DNA from: Oceanospirillaceae bacterium
Lineage (GTDB): Bacteria > Pseudomonadota > Gammaproteobacteria > Pseudomonadales > Balneatricaceae
Assembly (NCBI GenBank): GCA_024640955.1
Contig: JAHEDZ010000015.1
Coordinates: 1-49,531 of the forward strand
Reading direction: 5' to 3'
DNA: 49,531 nt
Of this stretch, positions 26,515 through 34,555 are shown piece by piece. The position numbers and the translations under genes were made by a program. Below the pieces are notes generated by a model. The model searched no databases and had not been told where the DNA came from. It saw only the letters and a program-made list of their open reading frames with translations. Numbering within the stretch: position 1 is the stretch's first letter; each line of letters starts with the position of its first letter.

Positions 26515-27573
26515 CTAGGCGCCTGGACGCAATCCGCACTGATCCAACAGCGTTTGCCAAGCTTCTGTATGGCGCTGGCGTGCACTGAGGTAGGGACCCC
26601 ATAGGGGTGACTCCTCTGTGAGTTGGAAGTAAAGCGCCACATTCCTTACCTGAGGTATTTCGGATAGCGGATCGATAATCTCTCTGTGTAGTCGACTCCA
26701 CTCTTTGCCCTCGCGCTCGACTTGTGCGATGTATGGTTGGAGTTCACCAACATAAAATTTCAAAAACACATTCCACAGTATCTCTGATGTACTGTTTTGC
26801 TTGCCGTTGAAGCAGATTGGGCGACCCGCCAATCGCTGCTCGATACCTTTGCTGGCCTGATTCAGTGTTTGCGTGAGCAGAGCCATTGAACTGATCCAGC
26901 GGGCACCAAAGTCGGTGCGATAGAGTATTTCGTAGTCACTCTCCAGGGTGTCAGTAAAGTCAGGAGTCTCCCACTTTTGCTCTTTGACTAGAGTGGTGAG
27001 CAGGCTGAAGCGCTCAAGTGACCCGACCAATGGGGATAGGTAACCCTGATCACCGGGGGTTAGGGGCGGCTGTCCCAACGAGAAGTGCTGCTCCATCTCA
27101 TCGGTGTTGTAAATGGCATTTAGTAGTAGCGGTGCGAAGCCAAGGCGTTTGGTCTGCGCATACTGCTCGAGCTTCGCTTTAAGTTCGGACTTCTCTTCAT
27201 CATCGCCCAGTGCCGAGAGACAGCGGTTCAGCTCGGGCAGAATCTTGAGCTCATAAATAAGGCGTTGTGACGGTTTAGCGACACGCCCCAGGCTAGTATT
27301 GCGCTCGCTAACGAGCTGCATAAGGTTGCAGTGACGTAGATCGATTAGATCAAGTAACCCTTCGCGAATTTCAGGCACTTCGGCGAGACGCTCGCGCCTC
27401 GGTGAAAGTGGGTTGTAAAGCTCTGCTGCTGGTTTGAGTTGCAGCGCTATGTCGGTGTCTATCGCGTTGCTGGTCCGGCTAGCGTAGCGCTCAACTAAGG
27501 AGGTCGCCTCGTCGGTGCCACAGGCGACAAGCAGTAGGGAGAAACAGCTAAGGAGTAATTGGCGCGAGGTCAT
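26515..27573 (-). CDS. DUF3080-family lipoprotein
   Basis: The 352-aa protein has a lipoprotein signal (LLLSCFSLLLVACG, Cys at about residue 18). The soluble part includes the conserved DUF3080 stretch EIREGLLDLIDLRHCNLMQLVSERNTSLGRVA and two later Cys-containing helices (LPELNRCLSALG, GRPICFNGKQN). It is likely anchored in the outer membrane by its periplasmic face. Function is unknown for the family. It overlaps the MATE gene by 26 bases, so the two are cotranslated. Confidence 0.8.
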   Translation of the reverse strand: MTSRQLLLSCFSLLLVACGTDEATSLVERYASRTSNAIDTDIALQLKPAAELYNPLSPRRERLAEVPEIREGLLDLIDLRHCNLMQLVSERNTSLGRVAKPSQRLIYELKILPELNRCLSALGDDEEKSELKAKLEQYAQTKRLGFAPLLLNAIYNTDEMEQHFSLGQPPLTPGDQGYLSPLVGSLERFSLLTTLVKEQKWETPDFTDTLESDYEILYRTDFGARWISSMALLTQTLNQASKGIEQRLAGRPICFNGKQNSTSEILWNVFLKFYVGELQPYIAQVEREGKEWSRLHREIIDPLSEIPQVRNVALYFQLTEESPLWGPYLSARQRHTEAWQTLLDQCGLRPGA

Positions 27574-28897
27574 ACTGGGTGACTCGAATCAGACGACGTA
27601 TCAAAAGTACGGCCGCAAAACTGAGTCCGATCAGAATTCCGAGCCAGTAGCCGGCAGCTCCAAACCCTTGATATTCAGCCAGATAGTAACCACTCGGGAT
27701 GCCAAGAATCCAATAGGCGATAAAGCAGATAATCAGTGGTGTATGTGTCTCTTTAAACCCCCGCAGGGCACCCGTTGCGGCTAACTGCAGCGCATCTGAG
27801 AACTGATACAGCGAGGCCAGGCCCAGTAGATAAGCAGCGAGTTCAACAACCTCCAGACTGTCGGAGTAGTAACCAGCCATCGGCGCTGCAATAAAACGCA
27901 GAATGCAGAAGCTCATTAGCGAAACGAGCAAGCTTAGGCCAAGGCCGAGGAGGCTGGTGTGTTGAGCTTGTTGCAGTTTACCGGCGCCACGGTGTTGGCC
28001 CACACGAATCGTCAGAGCTAGACAGAGGCTCAGCGGCAGCATAAAGATGAAGCTCGAAATGCTCAGGGTAATTTGGTGGGCAGAGATCACTACAGCGCCA
28101 TAATCTGCCAGCAGCAGGGCGATAAAACAGAACATGCTGGTCTCGATCAGTAAGGCAAAGGCTATCGGCAACCCTACAGCTAACTGATGCCGGGCACGCG
28201 GCCAGTTAAATTGCCAGCGTCCTCGCCAAAGCTCTAGCTCTCGGAAATTTGGGCTCAAATGCAGCAGCAGAACAGCACTGACGAACATCAGTGCAAAGGC
28301 CGCACTGCTCGCGTAACCACACCCCACGCCGCCAAGCTCAGGAAAGCCCAGCTTGCCGAAAATAAATAGATAGTTCATCGGTATATTCAAGGCGACCGCT
28401 AGCAGACCAATGCGCATCATCGGTTGAGTCAGCCCAAACGCCTCGGCAAATGAACGCATCGACTGAAAGAGTAGCATCAGCGGTAGCCCCCAACTGATCG
28501 CATCAAGATAGTCCTGAGCTTTAAGCTGCAGGGTTGTCTCAACGCCGAGCCAGCCCAGTAGCGGCGACGCATTACGCAGTAGCATCACTGCAATAACGCC
28601 GAGTATTAGCGCTAGCAGCAAGCTCTGGTGCAGTTCCGCGCGTACTTCGCTTGTTTTGTTTCCACCAAACAGATAAGCAACGATCGGGGTTAGCGCCATC
28701 ATCAGGCCGCTCATTGAGATGAGCATCGGCAGCCAGATTGAGGCACCCAGCGCCACGGCAGCTAGATCGTCGGGTCCGGCGTGCGAGGCCATCAATGAAT
28801 CAGCCAGGCTCATTGCTGTCATCGAGGATTGAGCCAGCAGGATGGGCCAAGCAAGTTTCAATAGCGCCTTGATCTCAATAGAGGCACTCTGACTCAA
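27548..28897 (-). CDS. MATE-family multidrug/Na+ antiporter
   Basis: The 449-aa protein has twelve membrane helices and MATE features: LAWPILLAQSSMTAMSLADSLMASHAGPDDLAAVALGASIW at the N-terminus (NorM-like D/A positions), LMMALTPIVAYLFGGNK, and the equivalent second-half segment LALTIRVGQHRGAGKLQQA. It exports cationic compounds in exchange for Na+ or H+. It overlaps the preceding gene by 4 bases and the DUF3080 gene by 26, so the three form one tight operon. Substrate cannot be inferred. Confidence 0.9.
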   Translation of the reverse strand: MSQSASIEIKALLKLAWPILLAQSSMTAMSLADSLMASHAGPDDLAAVALGASIWLPMLISMSGLMMALTPIVAYLFGGNKTSEVRAELHQSLLLALILGVIAVMLLRNASPLLGWLGVETTLQLKAQDYLDAISWGLPLMLLFQSMRSFAEAFGLTQPMMRIGLLAVALNIPMNYLFIFGKLGFPELGGVGCGYASSAAFALMFVSAVLLLHLSPNFRELELWRGRWQFNWPRARHQLAVGLPIAFALLIETSMFCFIALLLADYGAVVISAHQITLSISSFIFMLPLSLCLALTIRVGQHRGAGKLQQAQHTSLLGLGLSLLVSLMSFCILRFIAAPMAGYYSDSLEVVELAAYLLGLASLYQFSDALQLAATGALRGFKETHTPLIICFIAYWILGIPSGYYLAEYQGFGAAGYWLGILIGLSFAAVLLIRRLIRVTQYDLAPITP

Positions 28898-29271
28898 AGC
28901 TTGCCGGCCTCCTCAAGTACCGTGCGGGCGTTACGCAAGCACTCTATCGCTGCGGGTACACCCGCATAGATGCCGACCATATGAATCGCGGCGCGGATCT
29001 CCTCGACGCTACAGCCGTTGTTAAGAGCCCCGCGACAATGGGTGGCCCACTCCTGACTCTTGCCCATCGCACCCAGCATTGCCAGATTCATCAAGGAGCG
29101 CGTTTTTGGATCGATCGCCTCGTCGCTCCAGCCGAAGCCCCAGCACCAAGCGGTCATCGCCTCTTGGAAGGGGCGGGTTAGCTCGTCTGCAGCAGCTAAG
29201 TTCTTGTCGACATATTCTGCTCCCAGTGTGCTGCGGCGCATCTCTAAACCTTTATCGAAGAAGTTATCCAT
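28894..29271 (-). CDS. Carboxymuconolactone decarboxylase (AhpD-like fold) family protein
   Basis: The 125-aa protein starts at ATG 29271, with CGGAGAG upstream. It has the PcaC-like layout: KGLEMRRSTLGAEYVDKNL, TAWCWGFGWSDEAIDPKTRSLMNLAMLGAMGKSQEWATHCRGALNNGCSVEEIRAAIHMVGIYAGVPAAIECL. The conserved His-x-x-x-Ala-x-N-x-G segment is present, with Cys next to the His. PcaC decarboxylates 4-carboxymuconolactone in protocatechuate breakdown, but no other pca genes are nearby, so the label is only family level. It is first in the operon with MATE and DUF3080. Confidence 0.85.
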   Translation of the reverse strand: MDNFFDKGLEMRRSTLGAEYVDKNLAAADELTRPFQEAMTAWCWGFGWSDEAIDPKTRSLMNLAMLGAMGKSQEWATHCRGALNNGCSVEEIRAAIHMVGIYAGVPAAIECLRNARTVLEEAGKL

Positions 29272-29411
29272 GGCGAGCTCTCCGGTTATAAAAAAGTGAC
29301 ACAAAAATGAGTAATTGAGCAGATAGTTTGAGGCCAGTTCTTGGTGAATACAACACCTTAGAATCCTAACCTTCACTAGTCCGAGTCGTTGTGGCTGGCG
29401 TATATGCTCGC

Positions 29412-30740
29412 ATGACTACTGATAACACCATGCGCGCGGCACGCGTTCCCAAAAGCCGCACATCACGACTTTTGAAACTCGGTGGGCTGGCCACACGAGT
29501 CGCAGGTAATGTGGTGGCTGAAGGTTCCAAGCGTTGGGTTAAGGGCGAAAGCGCTCCGCTCAGCGAACTGGTGCTGACACAGAAGAATCTCTCACACGTT
29601 GCCGATAACCTAGCGCGTATGCGCGGTGCTGCAATGAAGATGGGGCAATTGCTATCAATGGATGCAGGCACACTCTTGCCCGCTGAGTTGGCCGCAGTGT
29701 TGGCTCGGCTGCAGGCTCAAGGGATGGTAATGCCCAAAACCCAACTCCTCGATAGCCTAGAGTCGCATTGGGGTGAGGAGTGGATGGACCAGTTCACTTA
29801 TTTCTCGTTTGATCCGGTCGCTGCAGCGTCAATCGGACAGGTCCACAAGGCGCGCTTGGATGACAGAGAGGAGCTGGCAATTAAGGTTCAGTTCCCTGGC
29901 GTAGCTGAGAGTATTGATAGCGATATCGACAATGTGGTCTCGCTGCTTCGTATGAGCGGATTGATTCCGCGCACGCTGGACCTGGATGATCTCATTGCCG
30001 AGGCGCGGCGTCAGCTTCATTTGGAAGCGGACTATCTGGCAGAGGCTCGTCACCTGAATCAGTACTCTGAAGCGTTAAACAGTTTCAGGCTCAATGATCA
30101 GGTGCTGATGCCCGAATGTTATGAGCGCCTAACCAGTAAAGAAATTCTAACAATGAGCTTTATCCAGGCTCAGTCGCTGGATACTTGGTTGGAACAGCAC
30201 CCCGAAGATGCAGGGCGTCTGTTAGCCATCATGCTGGAGCTCTTCTTTACGGAGATGCTTCACTTCAATCTGATGCAGACCGACCCCAATCCAGCTAACT
30301 ATCAGGTGCAACCCGAAACTCGCCAGTTAGTGCTGCTTGATTTCGGCGCCGTTCGGGCCTTTGATAGAGGTTTCGTTGCTCAATACAAACGCGCTATCGA
30401 TGTGGCAATCGCTCAGTCGCGAGCGGGCCTGCAGAGCGCACTCGAGGATCTTGGCTTCTTCGCCAAGGGGGCTGATGTTGCCAATCGCGAGGTTGTCCTG
30501 GATATCTTTATGCTAGCCGCAGAGCCTTTGCGGGCCGGTGGTACCTATGACTTTGGTGCATCCGATCTGGCCAAACGTATTCAACAGCGAGGGATGTCGG
30601 TCAGTCGAGACCCCAACGCCTGGCATACTCCGCCTGCCGATGTGCTTTTTTTGCATCGTAAAATGGGCGGCATGTATCTGTTGGCGGCAAAATATGGAGC
30701 CAAGGTTAATGTCTCGGAAATATACAACCGTTTCGCCTGA
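29412..30740 (+). CDS. ABC1/UbiB-type kinase-like protein
   Basis: The 442-aa protein has the UbiB/ADCK signatures: the KxGQ motif in GAAMKMGQLLSMDAGTLLP, the Ala-rich loop AAASIGQVHKA replacing a typical P-loop, the ATP Lys in LAIKVQFPGV, the catalytic-region QTDPNPANYQ and the metal-binding LLDFGAVR. Such proteins support ubiquinone biosynthesis or lipid homeostasis through an ATPase/kinase fold. It is shorter than E. coli UbiB (546 aa) and lacks the C-terminal membrane helices, so it is a paralogue of the bacterial ABC1 group rather than ubiB itself. The start is uncertain: GTG 29391, ATG 29412 and ATG 29430 are all possible. Confidence 0.87.
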   Translation: MTTDNTMRAARVPKSRTSRLLKLGGLATRVAGNVVAEGSKRWVKGESAPLSELVLTQKNLSHVADNLARMRGAAMKMGQLLSMDAGTLLPAELAAVLARLQAQGMVMPKTQLLDSLESHWGEEWMDQFTYFSFDPVAAASIGQVHKARLDDREELAIKVQFPGVAESIDSDIDNVVSLLRMSGLIPRTLDLDDLIAEARRQLHLEADYLAEARHLNQYSEALNSFRLNDQVLMPECYERLTSKEILTMSFIQAQSLDTWLEQHPEDAGRLLAIMLELFFTEMLHFNLMQTDPNPANYQVQPETRQLVLLDFGAVRAFDRGFVAQYKRAIDVAIAQSRAGLQSALEDLGFFAKGADVANREVVLDIFMLAAEPLRAGGTYDFGASDLAKRIQQRGMSVSRDPNAWHTPPADVLFLHRKMGGMYLLAAKYGAKVNVSEIYNRFA

Positions 30741-31140
30741 GTCCCGTATCTGGGCAGTGAGCTGGGCAGTAGGTGCGGCAGTCTGCGCTGTTTTGGGCCT
30801 GATATTGGCGTTGGCAGCCAATCTGAGCAGTGCAGCAACCAGGACCGAATCGCCAGTTTACGCCAGTGCGACCAACCTACAAGCGCATATCAACAGCTTT
30901 GGTACCTACACGCGTGAGAACATGATCTATCTGGTGCGCGAGAGCTACGATGGCACACTTACTGTGGCTGATCTCTATGAGCGGCCTCTCAACCCCGCAG
31001 AGGCAAACGAGCGCTGTCAAACACTGCTCAATGACCTGCAAGGCGCTCCTGCCTCTGATAGAGTGGCAAACGTTTGGGTGCTCTCCGGTTTGGAGGGTAC
31101 TGAAGAGCAACATAGCGTCTGCAAGGGGCGTCGCCAGTAG
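30709..31140 (+). CDS. Hypothetical single-pass membrane/periplasmic protein
   Basis: The 143-aa protein starts at ATG 30709 with AAGG close upstream and overlaps the ABC1 kinase gene by 32 bases. One membrane segment is evident (VSWAVGAAVCAVLGLILALAANL, residues about 17-39), followed by a soluble domain of about 100 residues with two Cys (ERCQTLLND near the middle, HSVCKGRR at the end) that could form a disulfide. I do not recognise the family. Overlap with the kinase suggests coupled expression. Confidence 0.7.
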   Translation: MSRKYTTVSPESRIWAVSWAVGAAVCAVLGLILALAANLSSAATRTESPVYASATNLQAHINSFGTYTRENMIYLVRESYDGTLTVADLYERPLNPAEANERCQTLLNDLQGAPASDRVANVWVLSGLEGTEEQHSVCKGRRQ

Positions 31141-31165
31141 TAGGAGAGAGCGGTGGGGGTGAGTA

Positions 31166-31372
31166 GTGTTTGAAGCCTACGCTCAAGGGTTTGGATTAGT
31201 GACGGCCCTGTCCGCACTGTTTGGGCTCTGGTGGGTAAATCGGCAGAAGGCTAAGGCTGAGGAACCGGAAAAGTGGATAGCACGCGAACGGCTGGTACGT
31301 GCCTATATTCGCGGCGTGGTGGTTGTTTATCTGGTGCTCTTGTTGGTGAGTTATCTGTCGGGGACGGATTAG
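31166..31372 (+). CDS. Small two-TM hypothetical protein
   Basis: The 68-aa protein starts at GTG 31166, with GGGGGTG about 6 bases upstream. Two membrane segments are visible (GFGLVTALSALFGLWWV and IRGVVVVYLVLLLVSYL) with a charged loop (RQKAKAEEPEKWIARERLVRAY) between them. It follows the previous gene by 25 bases and is probably in the ABC1 kinase operon. No family recognised. Confidence 0.6.
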   Translation: MFEAYAQGFGLVTALSALFGLWWVNRQKAKAEEPEKWIARERLVRAYIRGVVVVYLVLLLVSYLSGTD

Positions 31373-31380
31373 CAGAGCAG

Positions 31381-31468
31381 GGTCGCGAAATAGCGCTTTG
31401 CGCTACATCGCTCGTACGACAGGACACCGCGTAGGAGGGATGTACGGCAAAGCCGTATTTCGCGACAG
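31381..31468. repeat. REP-like elements, copies 3 and 4 (inverted pair)
   Basis: GTCGCGAAATAGCGCTTTGC followed by GCTACATCGCTCGTAC (31382-31417) faces a second copy in inverted orientation, GGGATGTACGGCAAAGCCG followed by TATTTCGCGAC (31437-31466). Each copy has an internal GC-rich stem around AAA or TTT. Paired inverted copies are the arrangement seen in bacterial BIMEs. Confidence 0.75.
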
Positions 31469-31470
31469 GG

Positions 31471-31842
31471 TTAGTCCCTAGGCAGGGCGCAGCCCTCTTT
31501 GCAGCGCCGAGCATAGCGCCAGTTGGCGAATTTGTAATAGAGCCAGTTGAGCGGTCCAGTAGTGCGCGTGGCACGCACTGCACGCGCCAGCCACCGATAT
31601 CCGGGCAACTGGTCCCAGATCACCAGAAAGGCGGGCACACCGATCCGGCGCTCGCCAGTCGAATCGACTGCATGAATTAACCTCATAGTCTCGCTGAAAC
31701 TCAAGCCCTGCGCGGCTAGCAGTGCTTGCTCGCGAGTGATATCGATCCATTCGATCCGCTTATCTCGGTCAATTTTGATGTAGTGGTTGATCTCTTTGCG
31801 GCACAGTGGACAGCCACCATCGTAAAACAGTTTTGGTCTCAT
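31471..31842 (-). CDS. DCC-family (DUF393) thiol-disulfide oxidoreductase-like protein
   Basis: The 123-aa protein has the family signature LFYDGGCPLCRKEINHYI at the N-terminus, where the CPLC dithiol sits in a thioredoxin-like fold, and the later VDSTGERRIGVPAFLVIWDQLPGYRWLARAVRA segment. The C-terminal Cys pair (RRCKEGCALP) is a non-universal addition. The family is named for DxxCxxC and biochemical function is poorly known. It is a single gene facing the REP pair. Confidence 0.88.
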   Translation of the reverse strand: MRPKLFYDGGCPLCRKEINHYIKIDRDKRIEWIDITREQALLAAQGLSFSETMRLIHAVDSTGERRIGVPAFLVIWDQLPGYRWLARAVRATRTTGPLNWLYYKFANWRYARRCKEGCALPRD

Positions 31843-32180
31843 GCAGCGTCATACGGATCACTCACTCGGGTGGATGACTCTAATTTCAGCGAACCAGTGA
31901 AACGTCGCCGCTGACACATAGACGATCGAGCACTGGTCTAGTGAGCAATTTACAATCACACCAGCCCCTTGTTGGACTAAGTTTAAATCAGACGAGAAAG
32001 CTAAAGAGGTCGGACACGATCAGGAGCCGAGGTGCAGCATAAGCTGGTTCCTAAAAAATCAGAGTTGGATTAAAGCGTTGGGGCAGGCGCCACACGGAGT
32101 CGCGGTACGCGCGGTGGTTATTGTGTCGGGATTGGATGCAGACCGGCAGGCGGTCTACTCCTGTTTTTAAGTATCGAAAT
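31843..32180. other. Intergenic region with a possible small RNA end
   Basis: No protein gene is supported here. At 32140-32156 AGACCG-GCAGG-CGGTCT forms a short stem followed by ACTCCTGTTTTTAAG on the plus strand, a plausible terminator with no protein gene upstream on that strand. A small RNA ending at about 32168 is possible. No convincing promoter pair was found. Confidence 0.3.
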
Positions 32181-32182
32181 GG

Positions 32183-32210
32183 AAAAAACGGCGCTTGATG
32201 CGCCGTTTTT
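32183..32210 (-). terminator. Intrinsic terminator downstream of phaC
   Basis: ACGGCGC-TTGAT-GCGCCGT is flanked by A6 on the left and T5 on the right, so it can stop transcription in both directions. Leftward it is the terminator for phaC, with REP-like DNA between the stop and the hairpin. Confidence 0.85.
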
Positions 32211-32213
32211 GGT

Positions 32214-32300
32214 GTGGGAGCGGTGTAGCCGAAGGCTATTTCCCGACTCGCTTGACGTCGGTCGCGACATGGCGCTTTGCGCTACATCGCTCGTACATTT
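32214..32300. repeat. REP-like elements, copies 5 and 6 (inverted pair)
   Basis: GGGAGCGGTGTAGCCGAAGG followed by CTATTTCCCGAC (32216-32246) is one copy. GGTCGCGACATGGCGCTTTG followed by CGCTACATCGCTCGTAC (32260-32296) is the inverted partner, nearly identical to 31381-31417. Both lie just downstream of the phaC stop. Confidence 0.75.
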
Positions 32301-32324
32301 GTCGGCTCTACGTTGCCCTAGGTA

Positions 32325-34067
32325 TCAGTCGATACGCACCTTTACATAGCTGCCCGGAGCCGCTTCAATCGGCTTGTGCTCTTTGTTGCCCAGGCTCGTC
32401 GGTGCATCTATCTTCTTGCCCGCACGCTTGCGCACCCACTCAGCCCAGTTTGGCCACCAGCTGCCTTCAACACGTTCAGCTGTCTCTAGCCAGTGATCTG
32501 CTCCCTGACCTTTCTCGCCTTTTACCCAGTAGTTGCGACGGTTTTTTGATGCTGGATTAATAACCCCAGCAACGTGGCCGCTAGCGCCCAGCACGAACTC
32601 TATATCAGAACCGAAGGTCTCAGTTGCCTTGAACGTCGCTTTCCATGGCGCGATGTGGTCTTCAATGGTCGACAGGAAGTAGGTTGGAACCTTGATTTTG
32701 CCCAGGTCGATGGGCTCACCGCAGATGGTTAGCGCGTTCGGTTCAACCAGTTTGTTCTCCAGATACATCTTGTTGATGTAGTAGGTGTACATCTTCGCTG
32801 GCAGGTTGGTTGAGTCGCTGTTCCAGTAGAGTATATCAAATGGCGCTGGAGTCTGACCTTTTAGGTAGTTGTTGACTACATAAGACCAGATCAGATCATT
32901 CGAGCGCAGCATGTTGAACGAAGTCGCCAGCTCTCGACCATTGAGGTAACCCTGCTTGGTTACTTTATCCTCGAGCTGCTTCACCTGGTAATCGTCGATG
33001 AATACACAGAGATCACCTGGATCAGAGAAGTCTGTCAAAGTAGTCAGGAAAGTAGCGCTAGAGATGCTGTTGTCTTTGCGGTTAGCCATCACTGCCAACG
33101 CAGTGGCGGTTAGTGTACCGCCAACACACCAGCTCACCAGATTGATCTTGTCCGTTTCACTGATCTCTTTTGTTACGCGAATGGCTTCCAAGATGCCTTC
33201 TCCAACCAGGTCGTCCCAGCTGATTTCGGACTGATCTGAGCTCGGGTTGCGCCAAGAGATCAGGAAGGTGTTCTGACCCTGTTCTACACAGTACTTCACG
33301 TAGGAGTTGTGTGGCTGCAGATCAAGGATGTAGAACTTGTTGATGCTTGGAGGCACGATCAATGTCGGGCGGGTGTAAACTTGCGCCGCTTGCGGCTTGT
33401 AATGGATCAACTGAATCAGGTCGTTCTGGAAAATCACCGAGCCTTCGGTTGTCGCTAGGTTTTCACCGAGTGTGAAGGCGCTCTCATCGGTCATTGAGAT
33501 GCGGCCCTTCTCAAAGTCAGCCAATAGGTTTTTCATGCCATCAACCAGGCTCTGGCCTTTGGTCTCCAGTGCTTGCGCCAGAACTTCAGGGTTGGTCATC
33601 GCAAAGTTAGTGGGCGACATGGCATCAATGTACTGCTTGGTGTAGAAGTTCAGTTTAGCCTGTTCACCGTCACCCAGTTTGGCATTGCTCGCCATCTCGG
33701 TCAGCATTTGCGAAGTCAGCAGGTAAGACTGCTTGATGTAGTCGTAGATAGGGCTCTTAGACCACTCTTCGCCCTGAAAGCGTCGGTCGCCTTTTTGTGG
33801 GACTGCAACTGGGTTTTCAGAGACATTGCCGCTCATCAAATTTTTCCACAGGTTGAACTGTGCAGTCTGATAGTCGGCAATAGCACGAATCCAGAGTGTT
33901 GGATCTTCCAGTGAGCGCGTGGCCAGCTCAGTCCAAGAGCGCGAGAATTGCGCGAAGACATCGTCACCGCCTGAGGCAGAGAAATTCTCGAGCATCTTAT
34001 TGGTTTCGCTGGTCACATAGTTGATAAACTCTTGTGGGTCGATAGAGTTTGGCGTGTTGTTCTGCAT
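32325..34067 (-). CDS. phaC: Class I poly(3-hydroxyalkanoate) synthase
   Basis: The 580-aa protein starts at ATG 34067, with AAAGGAT nine bases upstream; an in-frame TTG 72 bases earlier is less likely. The N-terminal domain (KNLMSG, DRRFQGEEWSKSPIYDYIKQSYLL) and catalytic alpha/beta-hydrolase domain are class I. The lipase-like box is SWCVGGT with the catalytic Cys, the Asp is in the STIEDHIAPW segment and the His in GASGHVAGVINP. It polymerises hydroxyacyl-CoA into storage granules. No phaA, phaB, phasin or phaR gene is adjacent, so monomer supply is encoded elsewhere. Family length (about 560-600) is matched. Confidence 0.95.
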   Translation of the reverse strand: MQNNTPNSIDPQEFINYVTSETNKMLENFSASGGDDVFAQFSRSWTELATRSLEDPTLWIRAIADYQTAQFNLWKNLMSGNVSENPVAVPQKGDRRFQGEEWSKSPIYDYIKQSYLLTSQMLTEMASNAKLGDGEQAKLNFYTKQYIDAMSPTNFAMTNPEVLAQALETKGQSLVDGMKNLLADFEKGRISMTDESAFTLGENLATTEGSVIFQNDLIQLIHYKPQAAQVYTRPTLIVPPSINKFYILDLQPHNSYVKYCVEQGQNTFLISWRNPSSDQSEISWDDLVGEGILEAIRVTKEISETDKINLVSWCVGGTLTATALAVMANRKDNSISSATFLTTLTDFSDPGDLCVFIDDYQVKQLEDKVTKQGYLNGRELATSFNMLRSNDLIWSYVVNNYLKGQTPAPFDILYWNSDSTNLPAKMYTYYINKMYLENKLVEPNALTICGEPIDLGKIKVPTYFLSTIEDHIAPWKATFKATETFGSDIEFVLGASGHVAGVINPASKNRRNYWVKGEKGQGADHWLETAERVEGSWWPNWAEWVRKRAGKKIDAPTSLGNKEHKPIEAAPGSYVKVRID

Positions 34068-34281
34068 CACAATCAGATCCTTTTTCGGTTCAACGGGCAG
34101 GGTGCAAATCTTCTCTACTTTCTCTACGTTCTCTGTCAAGAGTGGGGGCTAGGAGTGAAAAATGCTGCTCTGCACAATATTTGATCAGAATACCCCCTGA
34201 TAACCCTTTGGACAAGTGAGCAAAAGGTTTAATTTTTGCAGTGCAGCATAAGTCGCTGCGGTTGACCGGTGAGATGAGGAG

Positions 34282-34533
34282 ATGAGAATGCGGTTACTCG
34301 AGTTAATGACCACCGAGGGTTGCCATCTGTGTGACCTGGCTGTCCCTCTTCTAATCGAGGGGATGGATCCTGAGCAGTTCGAGGTCGATCTGGTTGATAT
34401 CGCTTTTGAAGATGTGCTGGTCGAACGCTACGGCACGCGCATTCCTGTGTTGCGAGATGCCAAGAGCGGGGTGGAGCTCGACTGGCCGTTTACAGCACCG
34501 CAGCTCGCTCAGTTTCTTCACGGGTTAGTTTGA
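34282..34533 (+). CDS. Glutaredoxin-like (DUF836-type) thioredoxin-fold protein
   Basis: The 83-aa protein opens with LLELMTTEGCHLCDLAVPLL, a CxxC dithiol in the position of glutaredoxin, and ends with RIPVLRDAKSGVELDWPFTAPQLAQFL, the cis-Pro loop and closing helix of the small glutaredoxin-like family. The start may be ATG 34282 or 34288. A redox role is likely but the target is unknown. Confidence 0.85.
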   Translation: MRMRLLELMTTEGCHLCDLAVPLLIEGMDPEQFEVDLVDIAFEDVLVERYGTRIPVLRDAKSGVELDWPFTAPQLAQFLHGLV

Positions 34534-34555
34534 GTGGTTCAGTGAACTTGCCGCT

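Noticed and set aside
30538-30708. N-terminal extension of the 143-aa membrane protein inside the kinase gene
   Set aside because: It is an out-of-frame overlap with conserved ABC1 sequence. ATG 30709 has its own ribosome binding site and precedes the membrane helix.
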